Positions 45,953 to 55,066 of a stretch of 64,000 nucleotides of DNA are shown here, in pieces. Each line of letters begins with the position of its first letter. The first letter of the stretch is position 1. Source of the DNA: Microbacterium sp. Leaf159 (GTDB lineage: Bacteria; Actinomycetota; Actinomycetes; Actinomycetales; Microbacteriaceae); NCBI RefSeq assembly GCF_001423615.1, contig NZ_LMOU01000001.1, positions 738,878 to 802,877 of the forward strand, read 5' to 3'. Below the pieces are notes generated by a model, which made no database searches, was not told the origin of the DNA, and saw only the letters and a list, made by a program, of their open reading frames with translations. A program made the position numbers and the translations under genes.

Positions 45953-47389
45953 TCAGCGCGGGAGCCGCCCCTCGTGGATCAGGGAGTCGGGGTCGGCGGC
46001 AGCCCTGAGGGCGCGCAGGCGGTCGACCGCCGCCGGGTCGCCGCAACGCTCGAGAGTCTCGCCCGGACCCAGGAACGTCGGGACCGTGTGTGGAGCGATC
46101 GCGTGCGCCAGCACCTCACGAAAGCCCGCCATACTCGCCTCCCCCGGTTCGCTCGGCGCCCCGGGGAAGACCGGCACCAGGGCGTGGAGCAGCCAGCCGG
46201 CGCCCTGAAGTGTCGCGAATCCCGCGCGTCGGGGTTCATTCAGCACACCACCGAGCATCCGGATGTCGATGCCCATGATCGGCCACTGCTCCGGCAGCGC
46301 GCGGAAGCGGAACAGTTCGTCGATCGTCTCGTCGTCGAGCGACGAGAGCGCAGCAGAGACACCCTTGCCCGGCGTCGGCTCGGTCGGTTCACCACTCGAC
46401 GCCGCGACAGTCTTCGGCGATGTGGCCCCCGAGACCTCACGACGGACCGTGCCCACTCGCCGCACCTGCTCGATCAGCTCATCGGCGGCTCCGACCGTGG
46501 ACAGCGCCTGCACGGTCACGAAGCTGCGTCCACGGATCTCGTCGGGAAGCTGCGGAGCGTCGGGCATGCGCATCGAGTTCACGAACACGTTGAGCGATGC
46601 AGGGGCCCCCGCGGACAGATCGCGGACGGCCCGCATCACCGGCCCCGCGTCTGCGGCGTCGAACGTGAGCTCGGTTCCCCAGAGCGTCGGTGCGGGAACC
46701 AGGTCGATCTCGAGGGACGTCACGATTCCGACGACGCCGCCCGCTCCGCGAAGCGCCCACATCATCTCGGGGTCGCTCTCATCGTCGACCCGCTCATGGG
46801 TCCCGTCGCTGCGCAGCACCCACGCGGCCCTGAGGTTGTCGGATCCGAGTCCCGCCGTGCGACTGAACCAGGAATGGCCGCCACCCAGGGTGTACCCCGC
46901 GACGGCGACGACCGGGCTCGTACCGGCAGGAGCCACCCATCCTGTTCCTTCGAGCGCCTCGACGACGGCGCCCCAACGGACGCCGCTGCCGACGCGGACC
47001 ACGCCCGAACCGAGGTCGACCGACAGCTCGTCGAACGCCGCCATTCGGACGATGAGGGCGCCGGCCAGGTCTCCGCCGGCGCCGTGCCCGGTGGGCTGCA
47101 CCGCGAGCGTCACGCCCCCGTCGCGAGCGGCGTCGAGCAGAGCGCGCAGATCGCGCAGATCGGCCGGTGCGGCCACGCCCACCGGATGCTGTTCGATCGC
47201 CAGGTTCCACGGACGACGCGCCGCGTCGAAGGAATCGTCGCCGGGGAGGATGAGGGCGCCGCGCAGAGCATGCCGTGCGGAGTCGAGCACAGAACGAAGG
47301 GCCATGAGGTCACCGTACGACGCCCTTCGGACATCGTCTACGGCCTCATGGCCCTGCAGTCGTTCCCGGTCGAGCCGGGGATCGGTCAT
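45953..47389 (-). CDS. FAD-binding oxidoreductase (BBE-like)
   Basis: This 478-residue protein has a PCMH-type FAD-binding domain (about residues 60-250) with VQPTGHGAGGD, the site where the histidine-linked flavin usually sits, and YTLGGGHSWFSRTAGLGSDN. A C-terminal berberine-bridge segment SLIHEGRLP ends the protein. Related enzymes oxidise alcohols, sugars or alkaloids. The cysteine of doubly linked flavin enzymes is not evident. The start at 47389 overlaps the upstream FMN-reductase stop (ATGA); an internal ATG at 47305 is a plausible alternative. Confidence 0.85.
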   Translation of the reverse strand: MTDPRLDRERLQGHEAVDDVRRASYGDLMALRSVLDSARHALRGALILPGDDSFDAARRPWNLAIEQHPVGVAAPADLRDLRALLDAARDGGVTLAVQPTGHGAGGDLAGALIVRMAAFDELSVDLGSGVVRVGSGVRWGAVVEALEGTGWVAPAGTSPVVAVAGYTLGGGHSWFSRTAGLGSDNLRAAWVLRSDGTHERVDDESDPEMMWALRGAGGVVGIVTSLEIDLVPAPTLWGTELTFDAADAGPVMRAVRDLSAGAPASLNVFVNSMRMPDAPQLPDEIRGRSFVTVQALSTVGAADELIEQVRRVGTVRREVSGATSPKTVAASSGEPTEPTPGKGVSAALSSLDDETIDELFRFRALPEQWPIMGIDIRMLGGVLNEPRRAGFATLQGAGWLLHALVPVFPGAPSEPGEASMAGFREVLAHAIAPHTVPTFLGPGETLERCGDPAAVDRLRALRAAADPDSLIHEGRLPR

Positions 47390-48030
47390 TCGCCGGCGAG
47401 ACCACCGAGCATGTGACCGATCGACCGCCCTTCACCGAGGTAGGTGGCCGGATCGTACGGATCGGCGACCGCGGTCGTCTCGCGCCGCGCGATGGCATCG
47501 GCCAGTTCACGCGCGCCCTTCTCGACCCGTTTCGCGAGCGGGGCGACGTCGTCCCCGGCTCCTCCCCAATCGCTGGATGCGGCGAACACGCCGGTCGAGA
47601 CGGCCTCGGCGTGCAGGTAGGCGAACAGAGGGCGGATCGCGTAGTCGATCGCGAGCGAGTGCCTAGCGGTGCCGGCGTTGGCGCCGATCAGCACCGGCTT
47701 GCCCGTGAGCGCGTCGGGATCGAGCACGTCGATGAACGACTTGAACAGTCCGTTGTAGCTCGTCGAGAAGATCGGCGTGACGGCGATCAGGGCGTCCGCC
47801 GACACGACCGTGTTGATGGCGGTCTCGAGTGCCGGCGGAGCAAACCCGGTGAGCAGGTTGTTCGTGATGTCATGCGCGTAATCGCGCAGCTCGATCACGT
47901 CGATGCTGGCGTCGATGTCGTGCGCGGCGAGCGCCTTCACGGTCTCGGCCGCGAGACGATCCGCGAGCATCCGCGTCGACGACGGGTTCGAGAGCCCCGC
48001 GGAGACCACGGCGATCCTGCGAGTGGCCAT
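47386..48030 (-). CDS. NADPH-dependent FMN reductase, CE1759 family
   Basis: This 214-residue flavodoxin-fold protein has the phosphate loop AGLSNPSSTR near the N-terminus and the TPIFSTSYNGLFKSFID segment of FMN reductases. It matches the CE1759 family, which occurs next to CE1758-type LLM proteins in actinobacteria. It probably supplies reduced flavin to the LLM enzyme whose gene ends one base before its start. Confidence 0.88.
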   Translation of the reverse strand: MATRRIAVVSAGLSNPSSTRMLADRLAAETVKALAAHDIDASIDVIELRDYAHDITNNLLTGFAPPALETAINTVVSADALIAVTPIFSTSYNGLFKSFIDVLDPDALTGKPVLIGANAGTARHSLAIDYAIRPLFAYLHAEAVSTGVFAASSDWGGAGDDVAPLAKRVEKGARELADAIARRETTAVADPYDPATYLGEGRSIGHMLGGLAGE

Positions 48031-48031
48031 C

Positions 48032-49255
48032 TCAGGCTTCCTTCCGGCTCAGTCCGAACGCGGCACCGGCCGGAGCCGGGGTGTCCTGGTACGGCGAGTC
48101 GCCGGTCAGGTTGTCGCCGCGGTTCGCGCCGGGGCGTGCCTGACGCGTGGGACCGTCGCCGAACTCGGCCTTCACCCGCGACGCGTGGGTCGGGGCATCC
48201 GGCACGCTCGCCGGGCGATCCTTCGCGAGCTCCTTGCGGAGCACCGGCACGACCTCCGAGCCCAGGATGTCGAGCTGCTCGAGCACCGTCTTCAGCGGAA
48301 GGCCTGCGTGGTCGATCAGGAACAGCTGGCGCTGGTAGTCGCCGTAGTGCTCGCGCATAGCGGCGTAGCGGTCGATGACCTGCTGAGGCGATCCCACCGT
48401 GAGCGGGGTCATCTCGGTGAAGTCCTCCATGCTCGGACCGTGACCGTAGACCGGGGCGTTGTCGAAGTACGGGCGGAACTGGTTGACCGCATCCTGCGAC
48501 TTCGCGGCCATGAACACCTGCCCGCCGAGCCCGACGATCGCCTGCTCCGGCGTGCCGTGTCCATAGTGCGCGTAGCGCTGGCGGTACAGCTCGATCAGGC
48601 GCTGGTAGTGCTCCTTGGGCCAGAAGATGTTGTTCGCGAAGAAGCCGTCGCCGTAGTACGCGGCCTGCTCGGCGATCTCGGGCGTGCGGATGGATCCGTG
48701 CCACACGAACGGAGCGACGCCGTCGAGCGGGCGGGGAGTCGAGGTGAAGCCCTGCAGCGGGGTGCGGAACTTGCCCTCCCAGTCGACGACGTCCTCACGC
48801 CACAGCTTGTGCAGCAGGGCGTAGTTCTCGATCGCGAGCGGGAGACCCTGACGGATGTCCTGTCCGAACCAGGGGTAGACCGGCCCGGTGTTGCCGCGGC
48901 CGAGCATGAGGTCCATGCGACCGTCCGAGACGTGCTGCAGCATCGCGTACTCCTCGGCGATGCGCACGGGGTCGTTCGTCGTGATGAGCGTCGTCGAGGT
49001 CGACACGATGAGTCGCTCGGTCTGGGCGGCGAGAGCCGCCAGGAACGTCGTGGGGCTCGAGGACCAGAACGGAGGGTTGTGGTGCTCGCCGATCGCGAAG
49101 ACGTCGAGACCGACCTCTTCGCTGTGCTTGGCGATCGCCAGCGTGGCTTTGATCCGCTCCTGCTCACTCGGCGTGACGCCGGTGGTGGGGTCGCGGGTGA
49201 TGTCGCTGACCGACATGATGCCGAACTGCACCGGGACGCCTGCCTGCTCACTCAT
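48032..49255 (-). CDS. LLM-class flavin-dependent oxidoreductase, CE1758 family
   Basis: This 407-residue protein is a luciferase-like monooxygenase. It has QFGIMSVSDI at the start, FAIGEHHNPPF, and DLMLGRGNTGPVYPWFG, typical of the CE1758 subfamily. The reaction and substrate are not known. It is the first gene of a three-gene flavin operon (LLM, FMN reductase, FAD oxidase). Confidence 0.9.
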   Translation of the reverse strand: MSEQAGVPVQFGIMSVSDITRDPTTGVTPSEQERIKATLAIAKHSEEVGLDVFAIGEHHNPPFWSSSPTTFLAALAAQTERLIVSTSTTLITTNDPVRIAEEYAMLQHVSDGRMDLMLGRGNTGPVYPWFGQDIRQGLPLAIENYALLHKLWREDVVDWEGKFRTPLQGFTSTPRPLDGVAPFVWHGSIRTPEIAEQAAYYGDGFFANNIFWPKEHYQRLIELYRQRYAHYGHGTPEQAIVGLGGQVFMAAKSQDAVNQFRPYFDNAPVYGHGPSMEDFTEMTPLTVGSPQQVIDRYAAMREHYGDYQRQLFLIDHAGLPLKTVLEQLDILGSEVVPVLRKELAKDRPASVPDAPTHASRVKAEFGDGPTRQARPGANRGDNLTGDSPYQDTPAPAGAAFGLSRKEA

Positions 49256-49293
49256 GATTGCTCCGTCTTCTCCGAACCGATGTCTTGCATCCG

Positions 49294-49323
49294 GTTCTAT
49301 TCATTTGAATGTATCTGAGTCAA
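49294..49323 (-). promoter_or_regulatory. Promoter with internal palindrome for the flavin operon
   Basis: On the minus strand TTGACT (49323-49318) and TAGAAC (49299-49294) are separated by 18 bases, a fair -35/-10 pair. The spacer holds the palindrome ATTCATTTGAAT (49299-49310), which could be a repressor site. The LLM gene starts about 39 bases downstream. Confidence 0.55.
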
Positions 49324-49363
49324 CGCGATGCGAGCAACTTTATTCCCCGAGTAGCCTCAGAGG

Positions 49364-50521
49364 ATGAACACCGCCGGAGCCGACACGACGAACCCCGCCA
49401 CCGGATCCGTCCCGAAGCCCCGCAAGCGTGTTCCCTTCTGGGACAACGCACGCTACGCGTGCATCGTCCTCGTGGTGCTCGGCCACGCGATCCAGCGCCT
49501 CACCTACGACTCCGACATCGCGCTCGCGGCATACCTGGCGCTCTACGCCTTCCATATGCCTGCGTTCGCGATCATCTCCGGGTACTTCTCCAAGTCGGGC
49601 TCCCCCACCCGCGTGCAGATGGCCCGTGTCATCACGGACATCCTGCTCCCGTACGTCATCTTCGAGTTCCTCTGGACCCTGACGAAGTGGCTCGTCGAAG
49701 GACAGGCCGACCCGAACTTCACCAAGCCGTCGTGGACGCTCTGGTTCCTGCTGGCCCTCGGCATCTTCCGTCTCGTCCTTCCCTACCTGGCGCTGCTGCG
49801 CTGGCCCCTGTTGTGGACCGTCATCATCTCGATCGGAGTGGGATACCTCCCGAACGTCGACAGCACGTTCTCGCTCTCGCGGACGCTCGGTCTGCTGCCG
49901 TTCTTCGCGCTCGGCTGGTGGCTGCGCGAGCGCGATGTCGTCGCGCGTTTCCGCCTGCTCGACGCGCGTCCCTGGTGGGTGCGGCTCGTCAGCCTCCTGG
50001 TGCTGGGCGCCGCCGGATTCGCCGCCTGGAGATGGATCGACATCTGGAAGCAGGTCGACCTGCGCCACTGGCTCTTCTACGAGGACGCATACGCGGATCT
50101 CGGCGGAGAGCAGTGGTGGGCCGGCGGTGTGCGCATCGCTCTGATGCTCCTCGCGGTGCTCCTCAGCGTGGCGTTCTTCGCCCTCATCCCCCGCGGCACC
50201 CACTGGTGGACTCGATTCGGTCAGTACACGATGTACGTCTTCCTGCTGCACTCCTTCGTGCTCTACCCCTTCCGCGAGTCCGGTGCACTGCGCGATCTCG
50301 ACCCGACGTGGCTGTGGCTGCCCCTCGTCACACTCCTCTCGGTGGCTCTCGCCCTGGCACTGGCCACCAAGCCCGTGCGCTGGCTGTTCCGTCCGCTCGT
50401 CGAGCCTCGCCCTCGGTGGCTCTTCCGGGATCCGGAGCTCGCGGGCCGCGAGGGTCATCGCAGCGATCCCACCGGATCCCGTCGGCCGCGCCAGACCGCA
50501 GCCGCTAGCCTGAAGGAGTGA
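49364..50521 (+). CDS. Acyltransferase family 3 membrane protein
   Basis: This 385-residue protein has about ten membrane segments. The start DNARYACIVLVVLGHAIQRL carries the active-site histidine pattern of the acyltransferase-3 (OafA-like) family, and YAFHMPAFAIISGYFS is the second conserved stretch. Such proteins acylate surface glycans. The acceptor is unknown. It overlaps the following serine hydrolase gene by four bases (GTGA). Confidence 0.88.
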   Translation: MNTAGADTTNPATGSVPKPRKRVPFWDNARYACIVLVVLGHAIQRLTYDSDIALAAYLALYAFHMPAFAIISGYFSKSGSPTRVQMARVITDILLPYVIFEFLWTLTKWLVEGQADPNFTKPSWTLWFLLALGIFRLVLPYLALLRWPLLWTVIISIGVGYLPNVDSTFSLSRTLGLLPFFALGWWLRERDVVARFRLLDARPWWVRLVSLLVLGAAGFAAWRWIDIWKQVDLRHWLFYEDAYADLGGEQWWAGGVRIALMLLAVLLSVAFFALIPRGTHWWTRFGQYTMYVFLLHSFVLYPFRESGALRDLDPTWLWLPLVTLLSVALALALATKPVRWLFRPLVEPRPRWLFRDPELAGREGHRSDPTGSRRPRQTAAASLKE

Positions 50522-51381
50522 CTCGAGCCCACCAGATCCGCGACCGGCTCGTGGATCATGCGGATGCATCGGGGTTCGGCGCCCACGGTCTCCACGTCCG
50601 CGTCGGCAGCGATGTCGCAGAGCACCGGTGGACCCCCGACGTCCGCGAGGAGATCCACTCCGTCGCGAAGGGCGTGTGCGTGCTCGCCGCAGGCCTCGCC
50701 GCCGACGAGGGCCTCATCTCGCTGGACGCTCCGGTGGCCGAGTACCTGCCGGACTTCGTGCTCGGCGACCGCGTCGATGAGGTCACGCTTCGACAGCTGC
50801 TGTCCATGTCGAGCGGCATCGACCTCCCCTGGTCCGAGACCCTGATGACCGACTGGCCGGATCTCGCGCGCGAGTTCCTCTCACGCCCGTCGCGCGGGCG
50901 CGTCTTCCAGTACTCCAACGCCAGCACCTACACCGCCATGACCGTACTCGCCACGAGAGTCGGCGACATCGTCGACTTCCTGCGCCCGAGGCTGTTCGAA
51001 CCGCTCGGCATCGACGACCTGGAGTGGGAGCGGTGCCCTCGGGGACGGATCGTCGCCGGGAGCGGCATCGCCCTGCGCACCGAGGAGCTCTCACGCCTGG
51101 GACGACTCGTCCACGACCGAGGCGAGTGGGAGGGGCGACGCCTCGTGCCCGCTTCGGTGATCGACGCGATGCACTCCGACTGGGTGGTGGCGGGCGCGAA
51201 CCCCGCCTACGAGCGCTATGCGCTGGCGGGGTGGGACGGCCCAGGCACTGCGTGGCGTCTGCACGGCGCCTACGGGCAGCTGCTGATCTTCTGCGATGAC
51301 GCGGTCGTCACCATCACGGCGGATGACCACTTCGGCGCGGACGCGATGTCCGCGTTCGTGGTCGAGACCCTCCGCGCCTGA
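50518..51381 (+). CDS. Serine hydrolase of the beta-lactamase/class C family
   Basis: This 287-residue protein has the SxxK motif SVAK (Ser48, Lys51) and the YxN motif YSN (132-134). It is shorter than class C beta-lactamases, and no signal peptide is visible, so it may be a cytoplasmic esterase/peptidase rather than a resistance enzyme. It starts with GTG overlapping the acyltransferase stop; the pairing of an acyltransferase with a hydrolase suggests related substrates. Confidence 0.88.
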   Translation: MTRAHQIRDRLVDHADASGFGAHGLHVRVGSDVAEHRWTPDVREEIHSVAKGVCVLAAGLAADEGLISLDAPVAEYLPDFVLGDRVDEVTLRQLLSMSSGIDLPWSETLMTDWPDLAREFLSRPSRGRVFQYSNASTYTAMTVLATRVGDIVDFLRPRLFEPLGIDDLEWERCPRGRIVAGSGIALRTEELSRLGRLVHDRGEWEGRRLVPASVIDAMHSDWVVAGANPAYERYALAGWDGPGTAWRLHGAYGQLLIFCDDAVVTITADDHFGADAMSAFVVETLRA

Positions 51382-51394
51382 TCGCGGTCTCGCG

Positions 51395-52708
51395 TCAGGA
51401 GAAGAGCTCGGCGCCGACGTACGACCCCGGCGTCGCACCGGCGGGGATCGCCCAGATCCCCGAGCCCACGTGCCGGATGTACTCGTTCATGAGATCCGTG
51501 GACAGCCGTCGCTGGAGGGTGATGAACTGCGCGGGGTCGCGCTGATACGACAGGAAGAACAGCCCGGCGTCAAGGCGCCCGAGGTCGTTGTTGCCGTTGA
51601 CGTAGTTGAACCCGCGGCGGAGGATGCGGATGCCGTCGTTCTGATCGGGGTGCGCCAGGCGCACATGCGCGTTGCTGTCGATGGCCGAGGTGCCGAAGTC
51701 GGGTGCGGTGAACTCGTCACCGCCCGACAGCGGCGCCCCCATGCCCTTGTCTCGCCCGATGATCGCATCCTGCTCGGAGAGCCGCACGCGATCCCACGTC
51801 TCTATCAGCATCGCGATCTTGCGGGCCACCAGGTACGAGCCGCCCTTCATCCATGCGGGCTCGTCGGACGGCCCCACCCAGACGTTCTCGTCGAGAGCGG
51901 CGGAGTCGTCGGCGAGGATGTTCGCGGTGCCGTCCTTGAACCCGAAGAGGTTTCGCGGGGTCGCCTGATCCGATGTCGTGCGGGAGGTCTTGCCGAAGCC
52001 GAGCTGCGACCAGCGCAGCTTCGCACGCCCGAAGGCGATGCGGCTGAGGTTGCGAATCGCATGAACGGCGACCTGAGGATCATCCGCGCAGGCCTGGATG
52101 CAGAGATCGCCGTGGGACGTCTGCGGATTCAGGTCGTCGCCGAGGAAGGCGGGCAGACGCTCGAGGGCGGCAGGGCGTCCTGCCGCGATGCCGTACCGGT
52201 CGCCGTCCTCGTTCTCGAACAGTCCGGGGCCGAAGCCGATCGTGATGGTGAGACCTGCCGCGGGCAGCCCGAGCGCCTCTCCGGTGTCATCAGGCGGGAC
52301 CTCGGCATCGCCGCCGACCGCACCGGTTGCGCTCACCTCGAGGCCCTGGGTCATCCGAGAGGCGGCGTACGTCCAGTCCTGGAGCAGCGTGATCAGGTCA
52401 TCGCGATCGGTGCGGGGCATCATGTCGAACGATGCGAAGTGCAGGTGCTCCTGCACGGGTGTGGTGATGCCGGCCTGATGGGCACCGAAGAAGTCGTATG
52501 CGTTTTCGGCATCGGCATGGGCCCTGGCACGGCCGAGAGCGACTCCGCCGGTCAGCCCGGCTCCCACCCCGACCGCCAGAGAGGCCACCCCGCCGCCGAG
52601 CGCCAGGCCGAGGAGTCCTCGTCTGCTGAGACCTGTCGGCGCGGTCGCCGCGGCCGCCTCCTCCGTCACGGAGTCGGCGGCCACAGCATCCTTCGAGCTT
52701 TCTTCCAC
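51395..52708 (-). CDS. efeB: Dyp-type peroxidase EfeB (deferrochelatase)
   Basis: This 437-residue haem peroxidase is exported by the Tat pathway: twin arginines at 29-30 (LSRRGLLGLALGGG) precede the hydrophobic stretch. The Dyp motif GFKDGTAN is at 256-263 (Asp259), and the AHVRLAHP segment (347-354) carries the likely haem-ligand histidine. EfeB is the periplasmic partner of the EfeUO iron importer. The GTG at 52708 is used since the longer frame overlaps efeO. Confidence 0.92.
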   Translation of the reverse strand: MEESSKDAVAADSVTEEAAAATAPTGLSRRGLLGLALGGGVASLAVGVGAGLTGGVALGRARAHADAENAYDFFGAHQAGITTPVQEHLHFASFDMMPRTDRDDLITLLQDWTYAASRMTQGLEVSATGAVGGDAEVPPDDTGEALGLPAAGLTITIGFGPGLFENEDGDRYGIAAGRPAALERLPAFLGDDLNPQTSHGDLCIQACADDPQVAVHAIRNLSRIAFGRAKLRWSQLGFGKTSRTTSDQATPRNLFGFKDGTANILADDSAALDENVWVGPSDEPAWMKGGSYLVARKIAMLIETWDRVRLSEQDAIIGRDKGMGAPLSGGDEFTAPDFGTSAIDSNAHVRLAHPDQNDGIRILRRGFNYVNGNNDLGRLDAGLFFLSYQRDPAQFITLQRRLSTDLMNEYIRHVGSGIWAIPAGATPGSYVGAELFS

Positions 52709-52730
52709 CTGCGAGATCGTACCCGTCGGA

Positions 52731-53963
52731 TCAGTCGAGGACTGTGCCCGTGAGCTGCGACAGCGGCTCGGCGAGGGCGTTGATGAGGTCGGTGAACTCG
52801 CGCTTGTCGGCATCGGTCAGCTCTGCGTATCCGACGAAGCCGTCGGCGAGCGAACCGTGAGCCGCCAGGGACGCCTCGAGAGCCGCGTATCCGTCCTCGA
52901 TCTCGGTGACGAGCGCCTCACCCTCGTCGCCCTGCGCCGTGGCGAAGTCCTGCACGAGCGAGAACGCCATCTTGGAGCCTTCGACGTTCGCCGCGAAGTC
53001 GTAGAGGTCGGTGCCGGACCACCAGTCCTCTTCGCCGGAGATCTTTCCGGTCGCGACCTCATCGAGCAGCGCGATCGCGCCGTTCGAGATGCCGCCGATG
53101 CCCTGGTCGTCGAGCGCCGTGGTGAAGTCGTCCGAGTGCACGTAGTCGTACAGCTCCTGCACGTCGGCGAGCAGCTGGTCGCCGTACTCGGCTCGCTCCT
53201 CGGCTGTGGACGGCGCCCAGTCCTGCCAGGCAGGCGTCTCGCCGTCGGCGTTGAGCGCGTCCTGCGCGGGTACCCAGAGGTCCTTCTCGATGCGGTGGAA
53301 GCCCGTCCAGTCCAGCCCCTCGGCCACGGCATCCACCTCGCGGTAGTCGATTCGCGGGTCGAGGGTGCCGAGAGCCTCGGCGACGGGCTCGATGCGCTCG
53401 TAGAAGGCTCGCGTCTGCGGGAAGAGGGCGCGTGCCGTCTCGTCGTCACCCGATTCGTAGGCGGCGACGAGGTCGTCCACCGAGGGCACGAGCTGTCCGA
53501 CCTGGTCCTTCACGAACGCGGCGTACAGATCGACGGCCTGCTGCTTCTGCTCGGCGTCCTCGCCTGCGACCGCGACGCGGTCTCCGGTCACCGTGAACTC
53601 CGACTTGCCGATGCCTTCACCGATCATGCCCGGCTTGCAGAGCGTGAAGTACTTCCCCGGCTGGGCCACGACCGTCAGGGTCCGCGACGCGGAGGGTGCG
53701 ATGTTCTCGACCTCTCCGACGATCCGCAGTCCGTCGTCCGCGAGCAGATAGAACTCGGACGTCTGACCGCTGTCGTTCGTGACGTCGAACGTGAGCGTTC
53801 CGCTCTTCGCGGTCGCGCCCGACACAGCGCACTCCGAGTCGGTCGACGAGACGTCGAAAGCCGCGCCGGCCGCGACGTCGCTCTTGGCGACGCAGCCGCT
53901 CAGGAGGAGTGCGGCAGCTCCGGCGGCTGCGACGGCACCGAGGATTCGGCGAGAGGTGGTCAT
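52731..53963 (-). CDS. efeO: Iron uptake lipoprotein EfeO
   Basis: This 410-residue protein has a lipoprotein signal with Cys24 (LLSGC), a cupredoxin-like N-terminal domain (about 45-140) and the M75/imelysin-like domain with the HxxE motif FHRIEKDL. EfeO captures iron outside the membrane for EfeU. It overlaps efeU by four bases and precedes efeB by 22 bases. Confidence 0.93.
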   Translation of the reverse strand: MTTSRRILGAVAAAGAAALLLSGCVAKSDVAAGAAFDVSSTDSECAVSGATAKSGTLTFDVTNDSGQTSEFYLLADDGLRIVGEVENIAPSASRTLTVVAQPGKYFTLCKPGMIGEGIGKSEFTVTGDRVAVAGEDAEQKQQAVDLYAAFVKDQVGQLVPSVDDLVAAYESGDDETARALFPQTRAFYERIEPVAEALGTLDPRIDYREVDAVAEGLDWTGFHRIEKDLWVPAQDALNADGETPAWQDWAPSTAEERAEYGDQLLADVQELYDYVHSDDFTTALDDQGIGGISNGAIALLDEVATGKISGEEDWWSGTDLYDFAANVEGSKMAFSLVQDFATAQGDEGEALVTEIEDGYAALEASLAAHGSLADGFVGYAELTDADKREFTDLINALAEPLSQLTGTVLD

Positions 53964-54910
53964 GCTGCTCCTTGCTGGGTGAGAGTGGATGCCGACGCGT
54001 CCTCGTCTGCGGAGGTCGGCGGACGAGGCGTGACGGCCCGACGGGTGCGGAGCCCCCGGACGAAGAAGAATCCGACGACGGCCAGATAAAGGGCCCATGC
54101 GGTGACCTGGAGCCACGTCATACGCGGCATGAACCCGACGGTCGCCTGGAGGATCGTCGCCCAGACGCTGTCAGGGGCGATGACGTTCGTGACATCGAAC
54201 GCCCACCCGAACGGGAAGGCCGCCCAGCCGAGGGCGACGGCACCCGTCGCGGCATCGATCGGGGCGACGGCGGTGAAGGGACCTGGCAGCGCACCGGCCT
54301 CCTGCAGGTCCATGATCGCGTAGGCGAGCACGCCCGCCGCGACGATGACGAGGAAGCCGCTCGTCCAGGTGAAGAAGCGACGGAGATCCAACCGCACGGC
54401 ACCGCGCGCGAGGAGCCATCCGATCACGACGGCGGCGAGAAGACCCAGCACCGCGCCGAGCAATGCCGAGGGTGCGTCTCCGAAGGACTGCACCATCGAC
54501 CACAGCAACAGCGTGGTCTCGATCCCCTCCCGCGCGACCGAGACGAAGCCGATCGCGATCAGGGCCCAGATGCCGCCCTGCGTGAGAGCGCGGTCGAGCC
54601 CGCCCTCGAGCGTCGCCTTCATCGTGCGGCCGGCCTTCTGCATCCAGAAGATCATCCACGTGACCATGCCGACGGCGAGCAGCGAGAGCAGCCCGCCGAT
54701 GAGCTCCTGCGCCTCGAACGTCAGGGAGTATGCACCGAACGTGAGAATCGCTCCGATCCCCAGAGCAAGGGCGATCGCAAGCGCCACACCCGCCCAGAGC
54801 CGGGGTAGTGCGTCACCTCGGCCGAGGCGCCGGAGGTAGGCGACGAGGATGCCGACGACCAGCGCGGCTTCAAGGCCTTCGCGGAGACCGATGAGGAATG
54901 TGGCGAGCAC
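53960..54910 (-). CDS. efeU: Ferrous iron permease EfeU (FTR1 family)
   Basis: This 316-residue protein has seven membrane segments and both RExxE iron-ligand motifs: REGLE at residues 10-14 and REGIE in SVAREGIETTLLLW. It imports oxidised ferrous iron with EfeO and EfeB. It starts with GTG at 54910. A perfect iron-box-like palindrome lies 24 bases upstream. Confidence 0.95.
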   Translation of the reverse strand: MLATFLIGLREGLEAALVVGILVAYLRRLGRGDALPRLWAGVALAIALALGIGAILTFGAYSLTFEAQELIGGLLSLLAVGMVTWMIFWMQKAGRTMKATLEGGLDRALTQGGIWALIAIGFVSVAREGIETTLLLWSMVQSFGDAPSALLGAVLGLLAAVVIGWLLARGAVRLDLRRFFTWTSGFLVIVAAGVLAYAIMDLQEAGALPGPFTAVAPIDAATGAVALGWAAFPFGWAFDVTNVIAPDSVWATILQATVGFMPRMTWLQVTAWALYLAVVGFFFVRGLRTRRAVTPRPPTSADEDASASTLTQQGAA

Positions 54911-54934
54911 GGAGGGAGACTCTCTGAGAAAGAA

Positions 54935-54958
54935 TGAGGTAAGGCATCCCTTACCTCA
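54935..54958. promoter_or_regulatory. Perfect palindrome resembling a DtxR/IdeR iron box
   Basis: TGAGGTAAGG (54935-54944) and CCTTACCTCA (54949-54958) pair perfectly with a 4-base spacer. The AGGTAAGGC... half resembles the actinobacterial iron-box consensus TTAGGTTAGGCTAACCTAA. Placed just before efeU, it should repress the operon when iron is plentiful. Confidence 0.8.
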
Positions 54959-55066
54959 GAGAGATTAGCACCCCGTCCGCGCTGTCCTTTCACCCGCACC
55001 TGCGACCGGCGGTAATTCGACGCAATACTCGACCGCACTCCCCTGCAGCCGATCTACGCTCGGTGG

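Noticed and set aside
50518..51381. Call as a beta-lactamase resistance gene
   Set aside because: It has SxxK and YxN motifs but lacks a signal peptide and is short. A general serine hydrolase is the supported call.
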